Shown here: piece by piece, positions 1-7,352 of the stretch
Layout of the letters: each line of letters starts with the position of its first letter
Numbering within the stretch: the stretch's first letter is position 1
Origin: Pseudonocardia sulfidoxydans NBRC 16205
Lineage (GTDB): Bacteria > Actinomycetota > Actinomycetes > Mycobacteriales > Pseudonocardiaceae
Direction: 5' to 3'
DNA: 64,000 bases
Assembly: GCF_007989085.1 (NCBI RefSeq)
Contig: NZ_BJVJ01000019.1
Location: 24,611 to 88,610 of the forward strand
The notes under the pieces: generated by a model
Seen by the model: the letters and a program-made list of their open reading frames with translations, nothing else
What the model was told of the DNA's origin: nothing
Database searches by the model: none
Position numbers and translations under genes: made by a program

Positions 1-249
1 CCGGTACCCGTGGCCGTGCCGGCGGGCCAGGTGCTCGACGACCGGCAGGAACGCCATGACCAGCCGGGACCGGATCCGCTCCCGTTCGGGATCGTCGGCG
101 GCGAGCGTGGCGTAGCGGTGCAGCAACGGCATCTGGTCGGCGTACTCGCTGGGTCCGGTGTCCGCCGCCGCCCGCCGCGCCGGCGGGTCCTGGACGGGGG
201 CGGCCCGCGGCTGCAACGGTTCGGGGCTGGTTCCGGCGGCGTGGTGCAT
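1..249 (-). CDS. SigB/SigF/SigG-family RNA polymerase sigma factor, N-terminal part (partial)
   Basis: Only the first 83 codons are in the window; the gene runs off the left edge. The ATG at 249 has a strong GAGGAGG Shine-Dalgarno. After a Pro/Ala-rich lead of about 30 residues comes YADQMPLLHRYATL, then an Arg-rich helix and FLPVVEHLARRHGHGY, which matches the start of sigma-70 region 2 in the SigB/F/G (general stress) subfamily. The gene directly upstream on the same strand (456-875) encodes an RsbW-like kinase, the usual anti-sigma partner. The family call rests on region 2.1 and this pairing; subfamily and stress specificity cannot be decided from the fragment. Confidence 0.82.
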   Translation of the reverse strand, partial: MHHAAGTSPEPLQPRAAPVQDPPARRAAADTGPSEYADQMPLLHRYATLAADDPERERIRSRLVMAFLPVVEHLARRHGHGYR

Positions 250-380
250 CGAGCCTCCTCGCTGTTGGCGACTGGGAGGCAGCTGGTTGTACCTCTGGGC
301 GTCGGATCGGGCGGTTCGGACCGGACACCGGTTCGTCCGTCGTGCGGGGCGTGCACGTGCGCGGTCCCCAACACGAGTGG

Positions 381-407
381 GTACCCCACATTCCCCGGCG
401 CAACCCC
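381..407 (-). promoter_or_regulatory. candidate SigB/SigF-type promoter of the sigma gene
   Basis: On the minus strand GGTTGC is followed after 13 bases by GGGTAC, close to the SigB/SigF pattern (G-GTTT, 12-16 bases, GGGTAT/C). It lies in the 206-bp gap between the anti-sigma gene and the sigma gene and would give a leader of roughly 125 nt. It would imply autoregulation. The -35 half is a poor match, so this is only a candidate. Confidence 0.35.
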
Positions 408-455
408 CTGTCGCGAAATCGTCCTCCGACCTGCGCAAACCCGATACCAGCGCAC

Positions 456-875
456 TCACGGCCGGGTGGGCAGGCACTCCTCGTCCTCGGTCCACACGGT
501 CACCCGGGTCCCCGACTCCCCCGTCGTCACGTCCATCCCCCGCGCGATCGCGCGGATCAGCGCGAGCCCGTTGCCGCGCCCGTCCGGGCGCTCGGCCCCG
601 TCCCGCCACCGTCCCGAATCGGTGACCACCGCCGTGGCCCGGCGACGGCCGGACCGCACCGGCGCCACATCGAGGTCGATCGTCACCCGACCCGCGTCCA
701 GTCCCCGGTACGCGTGCTCGACACTGTTGCCGAACGCCTCCACGACCGCGAACACCAGCGCGTCCGTGCCCGAGTCCGGCCACTCCTGGGCGGCCAGCCA
801 CGTCTGCACCGCGCGGCGGACGAGACCGAGCTCGGCAGGTTGGGCGTCGACGCCCAGGTGCAAGTGTGTGTCCAT
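456..875 (-). CDS. RsbW-like anti-sigma factor / serine kinase (HATPase_c_2)
   Basis: 139 residues forming a GHKL ATPase fold. The N box reads VVEAFGNSVEHAYRG (Glu, Asn, His-Ala), the G1 region is VTDSGRW and the G2 box is GRGNGLALIRAIA. This is the complete small, single-domain layout of RsbW/SpoIIAB-type kinases, which bind and inhibit a sigma factor and phosphorylate an anti-anti-sigma protein. The ATG at 875 has GGAGG seven bases upstream. It lies just 5' of the sigma gene on the same strand, so the two probably act as a pair. No anti-anti-sigma (STAS) gene is visible in the window. Confidence 0.85.
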   Translation of the reverse strand: MDTHLHLGVDAQPAELGLVRRAVQTWLAAQEWPDSGTDALVFAVVEAFGNSVEHAYRGLDAGRVTIDLDVAPVRSGRRRATAVVTDSGRWRDGAERPDGRGNGLALIRAIARGMDVTTGESGTRVTVWTEDEECLPTRP

Positions 876-962
876 GCGACCTCCGTCCGTCAGGACCGGG
901 GGTTCCCATACCGGGCACGATGATGCGTCCACGCGCACGATCCGTGACGACGGCCCGCGGCC

Positions 963-989
963 GGTTTTCCCCGCCCGGCACCCGGGTAT
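963..989 (+). promoter_or_regulatory. SigB/SigF-type promoter of the glycosyltransferase operon
   Basis: GGTTTT (963-968), 15 bases, GGGTAT (984-989): a near-perfect match to the SigB/SigF consensus on the plus strand. Predicted transcription start is near 996, about 53 bases before the ATG at 1050. It faces the four-gene glycosyltransferase operon and lies next to the sigma/anti-sigma pair. Confidence 0.7.
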
Positions 990-1049
990 CGCCCGCGCCG
1001 TGACCCTGACCTCGACTGCCACCGGCCGTGGCGACGCGGACCCGGCGCC

Positions 1050-2165
1050 ATGAGCGGCCCCACCGTCGTGCGCCGTCCGCCGCACCAGGACGTCCTCACC
1101 GTGGCGTCCGTGCCGGCCGGCCACGTCTACGTCCAGCACCTCTCGGACCCGGTGGAGCGCGACCGGGTGCGCAGGCTCCCGGACCCGCGACCGTGCACGG
1201 CGCCGAGCGACCAGTCGGTCTGGTGGCCACCGGTGATGCTCGACCCGGCGTGGGTCGCCGCGAACCACGGTTCCTTCGACGTGTTCCACGTCCACTTCGG
1301 ATTCGACGCCCAACCCGTCGAGGACCTCCGGGAGCTGGTCGCGACGCTGCGCGCCACCGGGACCCCGCTGGTGCAGACCGTCCACGATCTCCGCAACCCC
1401 CACCACGCGCGGCGCGAGGAGCACGACCGGCACCTCGACGTCCTGATTCCGGCCGCCGACGAGCTGGTCACGCTCACCCGCGGCGCCGCCGACGAGATCG
1501 CCCGCCGCTGGGGGCGTGGGGCCACCGTGCTGCCGCACCCGCACGTCGTGGACCTGACCTCGATCGACGCGCCCCGCGCCGCCCGCGACGAACGCGTCGT
1601 CGGGGTCCATCTGAAGAGCCTGCGCACCAACACCGACCCCCTCCCCGTGGTGGAGACGGTGGCGGCCGCGGTCGCCGACCTCGACGGCGTGGTGCTGCGC
1701 GTCGACGTGCACTGCGACGTCATGGACCCCGCCGGTGAGAACCACGACCCCGAGGTGGCGAGCAGGCTGCGGCAGGCCGAGCGGCAGGGCCTGCTCCGGC
1801 TGGAGGTGCACGATTTCTTCGCCGACGCCGCGCTGTTCGCCTACCTGCGCGACGAGATCGACGTCTCGGTGCTGCCGTACCGCTTCGGCACCCATTCGGG
1901 CTGGTTGGAGGCCTGCCACGACCTCGGGACGACCGTGGTCGCGCCGGACTGCGGCTACTACCGCGAGCAGCGGCCGTGCCTGAGCTACCGCACCGACGAG
2001 ACCACCGGGCTCGACACGGCGTCACTGGCCGACGCCGTGGCGGTGGCGTGCCGGAGCACACCACCGGAGCGGCCGGGCCAGGACCGGCGCACGGCGGAAC
2101 GGGTCGCGCTCGCGCACGCCCACGACCGGATCTACTCCCGCGCACTCCGGCGGGTGCGCGGATGA
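1050..2165 (+). CDS. glycosyltransferase, GT-B type (first gene of a four-gene operon)
   Basis: 371 residues. The N-terminal half has the cues of a GT-B donor/acceptor domain (FDVFHVHFGFD, then LVQTVHDLRNP near residue 110), and the C-terminal half contains PYRFGTHSGWLEACHDLGTTVVAPDCG, resembling the nucleotide-sugar-binding part of GT1/GT4 enzymes. No signal peptide or membrane segment is apparent. There is no clear Shine-Dalgarno before the ATG. The stop overlaps the next start (ATGA). Donor and acceptor are unknown; placement behind a stress-type promoter suggests a cell-envelope or protective glycan or glycolipid. Confidence 0.7.
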   Translation: MSGPTVVRRPPHQDVLTVASVPAGHVYVQHLSDPVERDRVRRLPDPRPCTAPSDQSVWWPPVMLDPAWVAANHGSFDVFHVHFGFDAQPVEDLRELVATLRATGTPLVQTVHDLRNPHHARREEHDRHLDVLIPAADELVTLTRGAADEIARRWGRGATVLPHPHVVDLTSIDAPRAARDERVVGVHLKSLRTNTDPLPVVETVAAAVADLDGVVLRVDVHCDVMDPAGENHDPEVASRLRQAERQGLLRLEVHDFFADAALFAYLRDEIDVSVLPYRFGTHSGWLEACHDLGTTVVAPDCGYYREQRPCLSYRTDETTGLDTASLADAVAVACRSTPPERPGQDRRTAERVALAHAHDRIYSRALRRVRG

Positions 2166-3238
2166 GCGTGCTGCGGATCGCGCTCATCGCGTCGTCGACC
2201 CACCCGATCGCCGAGCCCTTCGCGGGCGGTCTGGAAGCGCACACCGCGCTGCTCGCCCGGGAGCTGACGACGCGCGGGCACGCGGTCACCGTGTTCGCCG
2301 CGCCGGGCTCCGACGCGGTACCCGGCGCCCAGGTCGAGGAGATGCGGGCGCTGACGTTCAGCGACGCCGCCCGCGGCGACGGCTCCTGGCCCGCCGAGCG
2401 GTTCATGGCGGAACACCACGCCTACCTCGACCTCATGCTGCGCCTGGCCCGCGGGCGCGAGTTCGACGTCGTGCACAACAACAGCCTCCACCACCTGCCG
2501 GTGGCGATGGCGCGGACGCTGCCCGTCCCGCTCGTCACGACGCTGCACACCCCGCCGACGCCGTGGCTCGAGTCCGCCGTCGCCGCGGCGGGCGGGCGCC
2601 ACGGGGTCCTCACGGCCGTCAGCAGCCACACCGCGGGAGCGTGGCGCCACGTCGCCGAGGAGATCACGGTGATCCGCAACGGTGTCGACATCGGGACCCG
2701 GCCGCCCGGGCCGGGTGGCGGCCCGCTCGTCTGGGCCGGCCGGATCGTTCCCGAGAAGGGCACGCACCTCGCGGCCCGCGCCGCCCGCGCCGCGGGCCGT
2801 CCGCTGCTCATCGCGGGGCCCGTCAGCGACCCTGCCTACTTCGACGCGATGGTCGCGCCCCTGCTGGGCGATGACGTCCGCCACGTCGGGCATCTGTCGC
2901 ACGCCGAACTGACCCGGCTCGTCGCGCACGCCGCGGCGATGCTCGTGACACCGTGCTGGGAGGAGCCGTACGGACTGGTGGTGGCGGAGTCGCTGGCCTG
3001 CGGGACACCCGTCGCCGGGTTCGCCGTCGGCGCGCTGCCCGAGATCGTCGACGACACCTGCGGGCGGCTGGTGCCCGCCGGTGACACCGCGGCGCTGGCC
3101 GCCGTCGTCCCGACCGTCGAGTCGTTGTCCCGCAAGGCCGCCCGTCGCCGGGCCGAGCGTCACTGGAGCCACCGGCGGATGGTCGACGAGTACGTGGCGC
3201 TCTACACGCGGGCCGCGGCCGCGGGGGTGGCGGCGTGA
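2162..3238 (+). CDS. glycosyltransferase family 4
   Basis: 358 residues, complete GT4 architecture. The N-terminal Rossmann-like domain carries an acceptor loop (AEPFAGGLEAHTALLARELTTRGH), a central NGVDIG marks the domain boundary, and the C-terminal donor site has WAGRIVPEKG and EEPYGLVVAESLACGTPVAG, the E-x7-E motif of GT4 enzymes. Retaining transfer from an NDP-sugar is expected. The start overlaps the previous stop by four bases and its own stop overlaps the next GTG, so all four genes are translationally coupled. The acceptor is unknown. Confidence 0.85.
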   Translation: MSVLRIALIASSTHPIAEPFAGGLEAHTALLARELTTRGHAVTVFAAPGSDAVPGAQVEEMRALTFSDAARGDGSWPAERFMAEHHAYLDLMLRLARGREFDVVHNNSLHHLPVAMARTLPVPLVTTLHTPPTPWLESAVAAAGGRHGVLTAVSSHTAGAWRHVAEEITVIRNGVDIGTRPPGPGGGPLVWAGRIVPEKGTHLAARAARAAGRPLLIAGPVSDPAYFDAMVAPLLGDDVRHVGHLSHAELTRLVAHAAAMLVTPCWEEPYGLVVAESLACGTPVAGFAVGALPEIVDDTCGRLVPAGDTAALAAVVPTVESLSRKAARRRAERHWSHRRMVDEYVALYTRAAAAGVAA

Positions 3239-4302
3239 TCGGCTACTACGTGCACCACCACGGCCGCGGCCACCTCACCCGCGCCCTGGAAATCCTCGCC
3301 GCCCACGACGGCCCCGCCACGGTGCTGAGCAGCATGCCGCGGCCCACCGACGGGTCGGCCCCCGGCGTCGACTGGGTGGACCTTCCCCGCGACGACGAGA
3401 CGCAGCCGCCGCAGGACCCGACCGCGGGCGGGGTGCTGCACTGGGCGCCCCGCCACGACCCGGGTCTGCGGGGGCGGATGGCGGCGATCACGGCGTGGAT
3501 CGAGCGGACCGCACCACGGCTGGTCGTCGTCGACGTGTCGGTGGAGGTCGCGCTCCTGTGCCGGCTGGCGGGGGTGCCCGTCCTGGTCGTCGCGATGCCC
3601 GGGGACCGGACCGACCGGGCCCACCGGATCGCCTACGACGCGGCCGACGCGCTGCTCGCGTGCTGGCCGCGGGAGGTCCTCGACCCGCCCTGGCCCTCGG
3701 CATGGACGGCGAAGACACGGTTCGTCGGCGCCCTGTCCCGCTACGACGACCGGATCGCGACGTCCCCCGCGGCGTTCGACGGCGGCTCGGCCGACTCCGG
3801 GCCCGGACGGTCACAGAACCCGCGCCGCAGCGTCGTCGTGCTCCTCGGGGCCGGCGGCCACGACGTCGGCGACGAGGACCTGGCCGCGGCCGCGCGCGCG
3901 ACACCCGGCTGGAACTGGACGGTCCTCGGCGGCGCCGACGGCTGGCTCCCCGATCCGTGGCCGCTGCTGCGCGGCGCCGACGTCGTGGTCACCCACGCCG
4001 GCCAGAACGCGCTGGCCGAGGTCGCCGCGGCGCGGCGCCCCGCGATCGTCGTCCCCCAGCGGCGACCGCACGACGAGCAGTTCGCCGCCGCGGCGGCGCT
4101 CGCGCAGGCCGGTCTCGCGACCGTCTGCCCGCGCTGGCCCGACCCGGCCGTGTGGCCGACCCTGCTCGACGACGCGACCACCGACGACGGCGCCCGGTGG
4201 CGGCTGTGGTGCCCCGGCGGCGCGGCCGCCGAGGCCGCGGGCCTGATCCGGGAGCTGGCCGGGGACCTGACCGGGGACGCGGCGCCGTGCACGTCGCGCT
4301 GA
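3235..4302 (+). CDS. MurG/GT28-like glycosyltransferase
   Basis: 355 residues from a GTG that overlaps the previous TGA. The N-terminus IGYYVHHHGRGHLTRALEI matches the glycine-rich loop of MurG-like or UDP-glycosyltransferase folds. The C-terminal THAGQNALAEVAAARRP followed by PQRRPHDEQFAAA is the donor-binding signature of the GT28 C-terminal domain. No membrane segment. It is not the cell-division MurG, because it sits outside a dcw cluster and among other glycosyltransferases. The substrate is not predictable. Confidence 0.78.
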   Translation: MIGYYVHHHGRGHLTRALEILAAHDGPATVLSSMPRPTDGSAPGVDWVDLPRDDETQPPQDPTAGGVLHWAPRHDPGLRGRMAAITAWIERTAPRLVVVDVSVEVALLCRLAGVPVLVVAMPGDRTDRAHRIAYDAADALLACWPREVLDPPWPSAWTAKTRFVGALSRYDDRIATSPAAFDGGSADSGPGRSQNPRRSVVVLLGAGGHDVGDEDLAAAARATPGWNWTVLGGADGWLPDPWPLLRGADVVVTHAGQNALAEVAAARRPAIVVPQRRPHDEQFAAAAALAQAGLATVCPRWPDPAVWPTLLDDATTDDGARWRLWCPGGAAAEAAGLIRELAGDLTGDAAPCTSR

Positions 4303-5129
4303 TCACCGTGGTGCACGGCCGGCACGAGCACCTGCGTCGTCACCAGGCCGGTCTCGCCGACGTCGAGGACCCGCCCACGACCCGGGTCGTCGTCGCCGTC
4401 GACGACCCGGCGGTCGCGACGATCGTCGGCGCCACCGCAGGTCCGCCGACCGTCCGCACCGTCCCGGTCGGCTCCGACGGCCGCGGGCTGCCCGTCGCGC
4501 ACGCCCGCAACGTCGGCGCGGACGCCGCGGTCGCAGCCGGGGCCGACCTGCTGGTGTTCCTCGACGTCGACTGCATCCCCGGCCCGGCCCTGTTCCGCCG
4601 CTACCGGGAGGCCGCCGCCGGCGCGGCCGAGAAACTGCTGTGCGGGCCCGTCGCGTACCTGCCACCGCCACCCGAGGGCGGCTACCGGGCCGACGCGCTG
4701 GCCGCGGCCGCCGCACCGCACCCCGCCCGGCCCGCCCCCGCCGACGGGACGGTCGTCGACTCCGACGACCACGACCTGTTCTGGTCGCTGTCGTTCGCGG
4801 TGACGACGCCGGTGTGGACACGCCTCGGCGGGTTCCACGAGGGCTACCGCGGCTACGGCGGCGAGGACACCGACTTCGGGTGCACCGCCGCCGCGGCCCG
4901 GGTGGGATTGCGATGGGTGGGCGGCGCCATGGCCTTCCACCAGCACCATCCGGTGAGCGACCCGCCCGTCGAGCACCTCGACGACATCCTGCGCAACGGC
5001 GCGTTGTTCCGGCGGCGGTGGGGACGGTGGCCGATGACGGGCTGGCTGGAGGCGTTCGCGGCGGCGGGACTCGTCCGCTGCGACCCCGACACCGGCGACT
5101 GGGAGAAAATCCGCGCCCCGCAGGCATGA
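4287..5129 (+). CDS. GT-A glycosyltransferase (GT2-like with galactosyltransferase-type C-terminus)
   Basis: 280 residues from GTG 4287, overlapping the upstream gene by 16 bases. It has a GT-A core: early VALITVVHGR, then FLDVDCIPGP with the DxD metal/nucleotide motif near residue 95. GGFHEGYRGYGGEDTDFG near residues 180-197 is the conserved acceptor/metal region of the Glyco_transf_7C type, followed by AFHQHH. It is the last gene of the stress-promoter operon; a strong hairpin follows at 5209. Donor and acceptor are unknown. Confidence 0.78.
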   Translation: MHVALITVVHGRHEHLRRHQAGLADVEDPPTTRVVVAVDDPAVATIVGATAGPPTVRTVPVGSDGRGLPVAHARNVGADAAVAAGADLLVFLDVDCIPGPALFRRYREAAAGAAEKLLCGPVAYLPPPPEGGYRADALAAAAAPHPARPAPADGTVVDSDDHDLFWSLSFAVTTPVWTRLGGFHEGYRGYGGEDTDFGCTAAAARVGLRWVGGAMAFHQHHPVSDPPVEHLDDILRNGALFRRRWGRWPMTGWLEAFAAAGLVRCDPDTGDWEKIRAPQA

Positions 5130-5208
5130 CCCGCGCGGGAATGGGTAGAAGGAGCCGATCCGACCCAGGTGCCGGCGCCGACCTCCCCCTCGAGCCGACA
5201 CCCACCCC

Positions 5209-5238
5209 GCGCGGGGGCCGGGCCCACGGCCCCCGCGC
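5209..5238. terminator. GC hairpin between convergent genes
   Basis: A 12-bp perfect stem (GCGCGGGGGCCG / CGGCCCCCGCGC) with a 6-base loop, in the 133-bp gap between two convergent stops. There is no T-run. It may serve as a bidirectional terminator for the glycosyltransferase operon and the oxidoreductase. Confidence 0.6.
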
Positions 5239-5262
5239 ACCGCGCCCCCGGGCCGGGCGGGG

Positions 5263-6270
5263 TCAGCCGCGCCGGACGCCGATCCCGGGCTGCTCGGCCT
5301 TGCCGAACTCCTCGCGCAGCGCGGGCAGCAGCCGCATCCGGGCGAACTCGCAGAAGTCCGGCTGCATCTGCCCGCCCACCTCGACGAGCGCGACATGGGT
5401 GAACCCGGCGTCGACGAACGGCCGGACGGCCTCGACGACACCGTCGACGGCGGGCCCGCACGGGATCGCGCCGGCGACGTCCTCGCGGCGCACGAACTGC
5501 GACGCCGCCGCGAACCCCGCCGTCCCCGGCAGCTCGGCGTTGACCTTCCAGCCACCGCCGAACCAGCGGAACAGCGCGTGCGCGCGGTCGGTCGCGGCGT
5601 CGGCGTCCGGGCCCCAGCTGACTGGCTGCTGACCGATCTTGGGCAGGTCGGCTCCCGCCGCGGCGTCCCAGCCGCGCACGAGGTCGGCCTCCGGCTGCAC
5701 CGCGACCATCGCGTCGGCCACCGGCGCGTACCGCTGCACCGACTGCGTCCCCGACACCGCGATCGCGAGCGGCACCCCCTCGTCGGGGCGGTCCCACAGC
5801 TTCGCCGAGTCGACCCGGAAATGCGCGCCCTCGCGCGTCACGTAGCCGCCCGCGAACAGGTCGCGGATGATCTCGACGGCCTCGTCGAGCATCTCCTGGC
5901 GGACGTCGGCGGTGGGCCAGCCGCGGCCGACGACGTGCTCGTTGAGGTTCTCCCCCGCGCCGAGACCGAGGGTGAACCGGCCCTCGGACAGCAAGGACAC
6001 CGTCGCCGCCTTCTGCGCGACCACGGCCGGGTGGTAGCGCATGATCGGACAGGTCACGTACGTCATGAGCGGCACGTGCTCGGTCGCGGTGGCGACCGCG
6101 CCGAGCACGCTCCACGCGTACGGGGCGTGACCCATCTCGTCGAGCCACGGGAAGTAGTGGTCGCTCATGACCTCGAAGTCGAAGCCGGCCTGCTCCGCGG
6201 CGACCGCGTCGGCGACGAGCTCGCGCGGGCCCCGCTGCTCCGTCATCAGGGTGTAGCCGAAGGACGTCAT
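5263..6270 (-). CDS. LLM-class F420-dependent oxidoreductase (G6PDH-like family)
   Basis: 335 residues, full-length luciferase-like TIM barrel. The N-terminus FGYTLMTEQRGPRELVADA and the block GRFTLGLGAGENLNEHVVG (about residues 95-115) are characteristic of the F420-dependent family related to glucose-6-phosphate dehydrogenase, as is SDHYFPWLDEMGHAPYAW near residue 37. It would transfer hydride between coenzyme F420 and an alcohol or aldehyde; the actual substrate is not deducible. It is divergent from the SDR gene at 6427 across 156 bp holding a dyad at 6360. Confidence 0.82.
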   Translation of the reverse strand: MTSFGYTLMTEQRGPRELVADAVAAEQAGFDFEVMSDHYFPWLDEMGHAPYAWSVLGAVATATEHVPLMTYVTCPIMRYHPAVVAQKAATVSLLSEGRFTLGLGAGENLNEHVVGRGWPTADVRQEMLDEAVEIIRDLFAGGYVTREGAHFRVDSAKLWDRPDEGVPLAIAVSGTQSVQRYAPVADAMVAVQPEADLVRGWDAAAGADLPKIGQQPVSWGPDADAATDRAHALFRWFGGGWKVNAELPGTAGFAAASQFVRREDVAGAIPCGPAVDGVVEAVRPFVDAGFTHVALVEVGGQMQPDFCEFARMRLLPALREEFGKAEQPGIGVRRG

Positions 6271-6359
6271 GGCCGCGGCCTACCCGGGCGCGGCGGCCCT
6301 ACCCCCGGTCCTCGTCGCGCAGGTTGACCCGCACCCCACACCCTGCGAGCATCGGTTCT

Positions 6360-6373
6360 ACCGACCGGTCGGT
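6360..6373. promoter_or_regulatory. perfect 14-bp palindrome, TetR-type operator candidate
   Basis: ACCGACCGGTCGGT is perfectly self-complementary and has the form of many TetR-family operators. It lies in the divergent intergenic region, 53 bp before the SDR start and 90 bp before the F420-family gene start, so it could control either or both. No TetR gene is adjacent. Confidence 0.5.
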
Positions 6374-6426
6374 CGAAAATTCGGCCGCACCCGGAACGAA
6401 CCACACGAACGACCCAGGAGGACGAC

Positions 6427-7215
6427 GTGACACTCGACGGCGAGATCGCGGTCGTGACCGGAGGCGCCAGCGGGATCGGGCTCGCCTGCGCCCAGCTGCT
6501 CGCCGAACGCGGCGCCCGCGTCGTGCTCACCGACATCGACGAGTCCGCCCTGCAGGACGCCGTCGGCACGCTCAAGGGGACCGACCACGTCACCCGCACC
6601 CTCGACGTCACCGACGACGACGCCGTGCGCGCCTGCGCCGACCGCGTCGAGGCCGAGGTCGGACCGGTCTCGATCGTCGTCACCGCCGCCGGCATCACGC
6701 ACCTGCCCGTCCCCGCCGAGGAGCTCGCCACCGAGACGTGGGACGAGGTCATGCGCGTCGACGTGCGGGGGACCTGGTCGGCCGCCGTCGGGTTCGGGAA
6801 GGCCATGGTGCAGCGCCGCAGGGGCACCGTCGTCACGATCTCGTCGATCACCGGCCTGCGCTCGACGCCCCTGCACTCCTACGGCATCGGCAAGGCCGCG
6901 GTCATCCGCATGACCGAGAACCTCGCCGGCGAGTGGGGCCGCGCCGGCATCCGGGTCAACGGCGTCGCCCCCGGCTACACGCTGACCCCGCTGGTCCGGC
7001 GCCTCATCGAGGCCGGCGAGCGCGACGCGTCGTCGATCACGAACTCCACCGCGATGGGCCGCATGATCGAGCCCGAGGAGATCGCCGCCACCGTCGCGTT
7101 CCTCGCGGGCCCCGAGTCGTCGGCGATCACCGGCGTGACCATCCCCGTCGACGCGGGCTGGCTCATCTCGCCGAACTGGCAGACCTACGGCGGCGTCCGC
7201 CCCCACGACAGCTGA
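6427..7215 (+). CDS. short-chain dehydrogenase/reductase
   Basis: 262 residues, classical SDR. The TGGASGIG cofactor loop lies at about 11-18, Asp after VVLT suggests NAD preference, the NAG-equivalent is TAAGI, catalytic Ser is in TISSITG, and the YGIGK catalytic Tyr/Lys motif is near residue 157. The C-terminal GVTIPVDAGWL is typical. The GTG start is preceded by CAGGAGGACGAC, a strong ribosome-binding site. It is a single gene; the TetR-like palindrome upstream suggests ligand-inducible expression. The substrate is unknown. Confidence 0.85.
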   Translation: MTLDGEIAVVTGGASGIGLACAQLLAERGARVVLTDIDESALQDAVGTLKGTDHVTRTLDVTDDDAVRACADRVEAEVGPVSIVVTAAGITHLPVPAEELATETWDEVMRVDVRGTWSAAVGFGKAMVQRRRGTVVTISSITGLRSTPLHSYGIGKAAVIRMTENLAGEWGRAGIRVNGVAPGYTLTPLVRRLIEAGERDASSITNSTAMGRMIEPEEIAATVAFLAGPESSAITGVTIPVDAGWLISPNWQTYGGVRPHDS

Positions 7216-7224
7216 CCCCACGGA

Positions 7225-7252
7225 CCACTGCCCGTTCGGGCAGTGCCGCACC
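7225..7252. promoter_or_regulatory. dyad element shared with the nar upstream region
   Basis: It contains the 20-base near-palindrome CACTGCCCGTTCGGGCAGTG, centred about 118 bp before the histidine kinase start. Its reverse complement matches 23 of 28 positions at 13033-13060, upstream of the TDT-narGHJI operon. The size and symmetry fit a binding site for a NarL/DevR-type regulator such as the one encoded at 8966. The stem could also act as a terminator for the SDR gene. Confidence 0.5.
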
Positions 7253-7352
7253 ACCCCCGTCGGCGGCGTCCCGGCACCGCAGTTCCGCTTCCGCACCCGT
7301 ACGGCTTTACTGGAGCCGAGGAGCGTGGGCGGAAGGCTGGGAGGAAGGCACA

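Noticed and set aside
10..1053. 347-codon plus-strand frame at the left end
   Set aside because: It runs antisense to the sigma and anti-sigma genes, both of which have good motifs and ribosome-binding sites.
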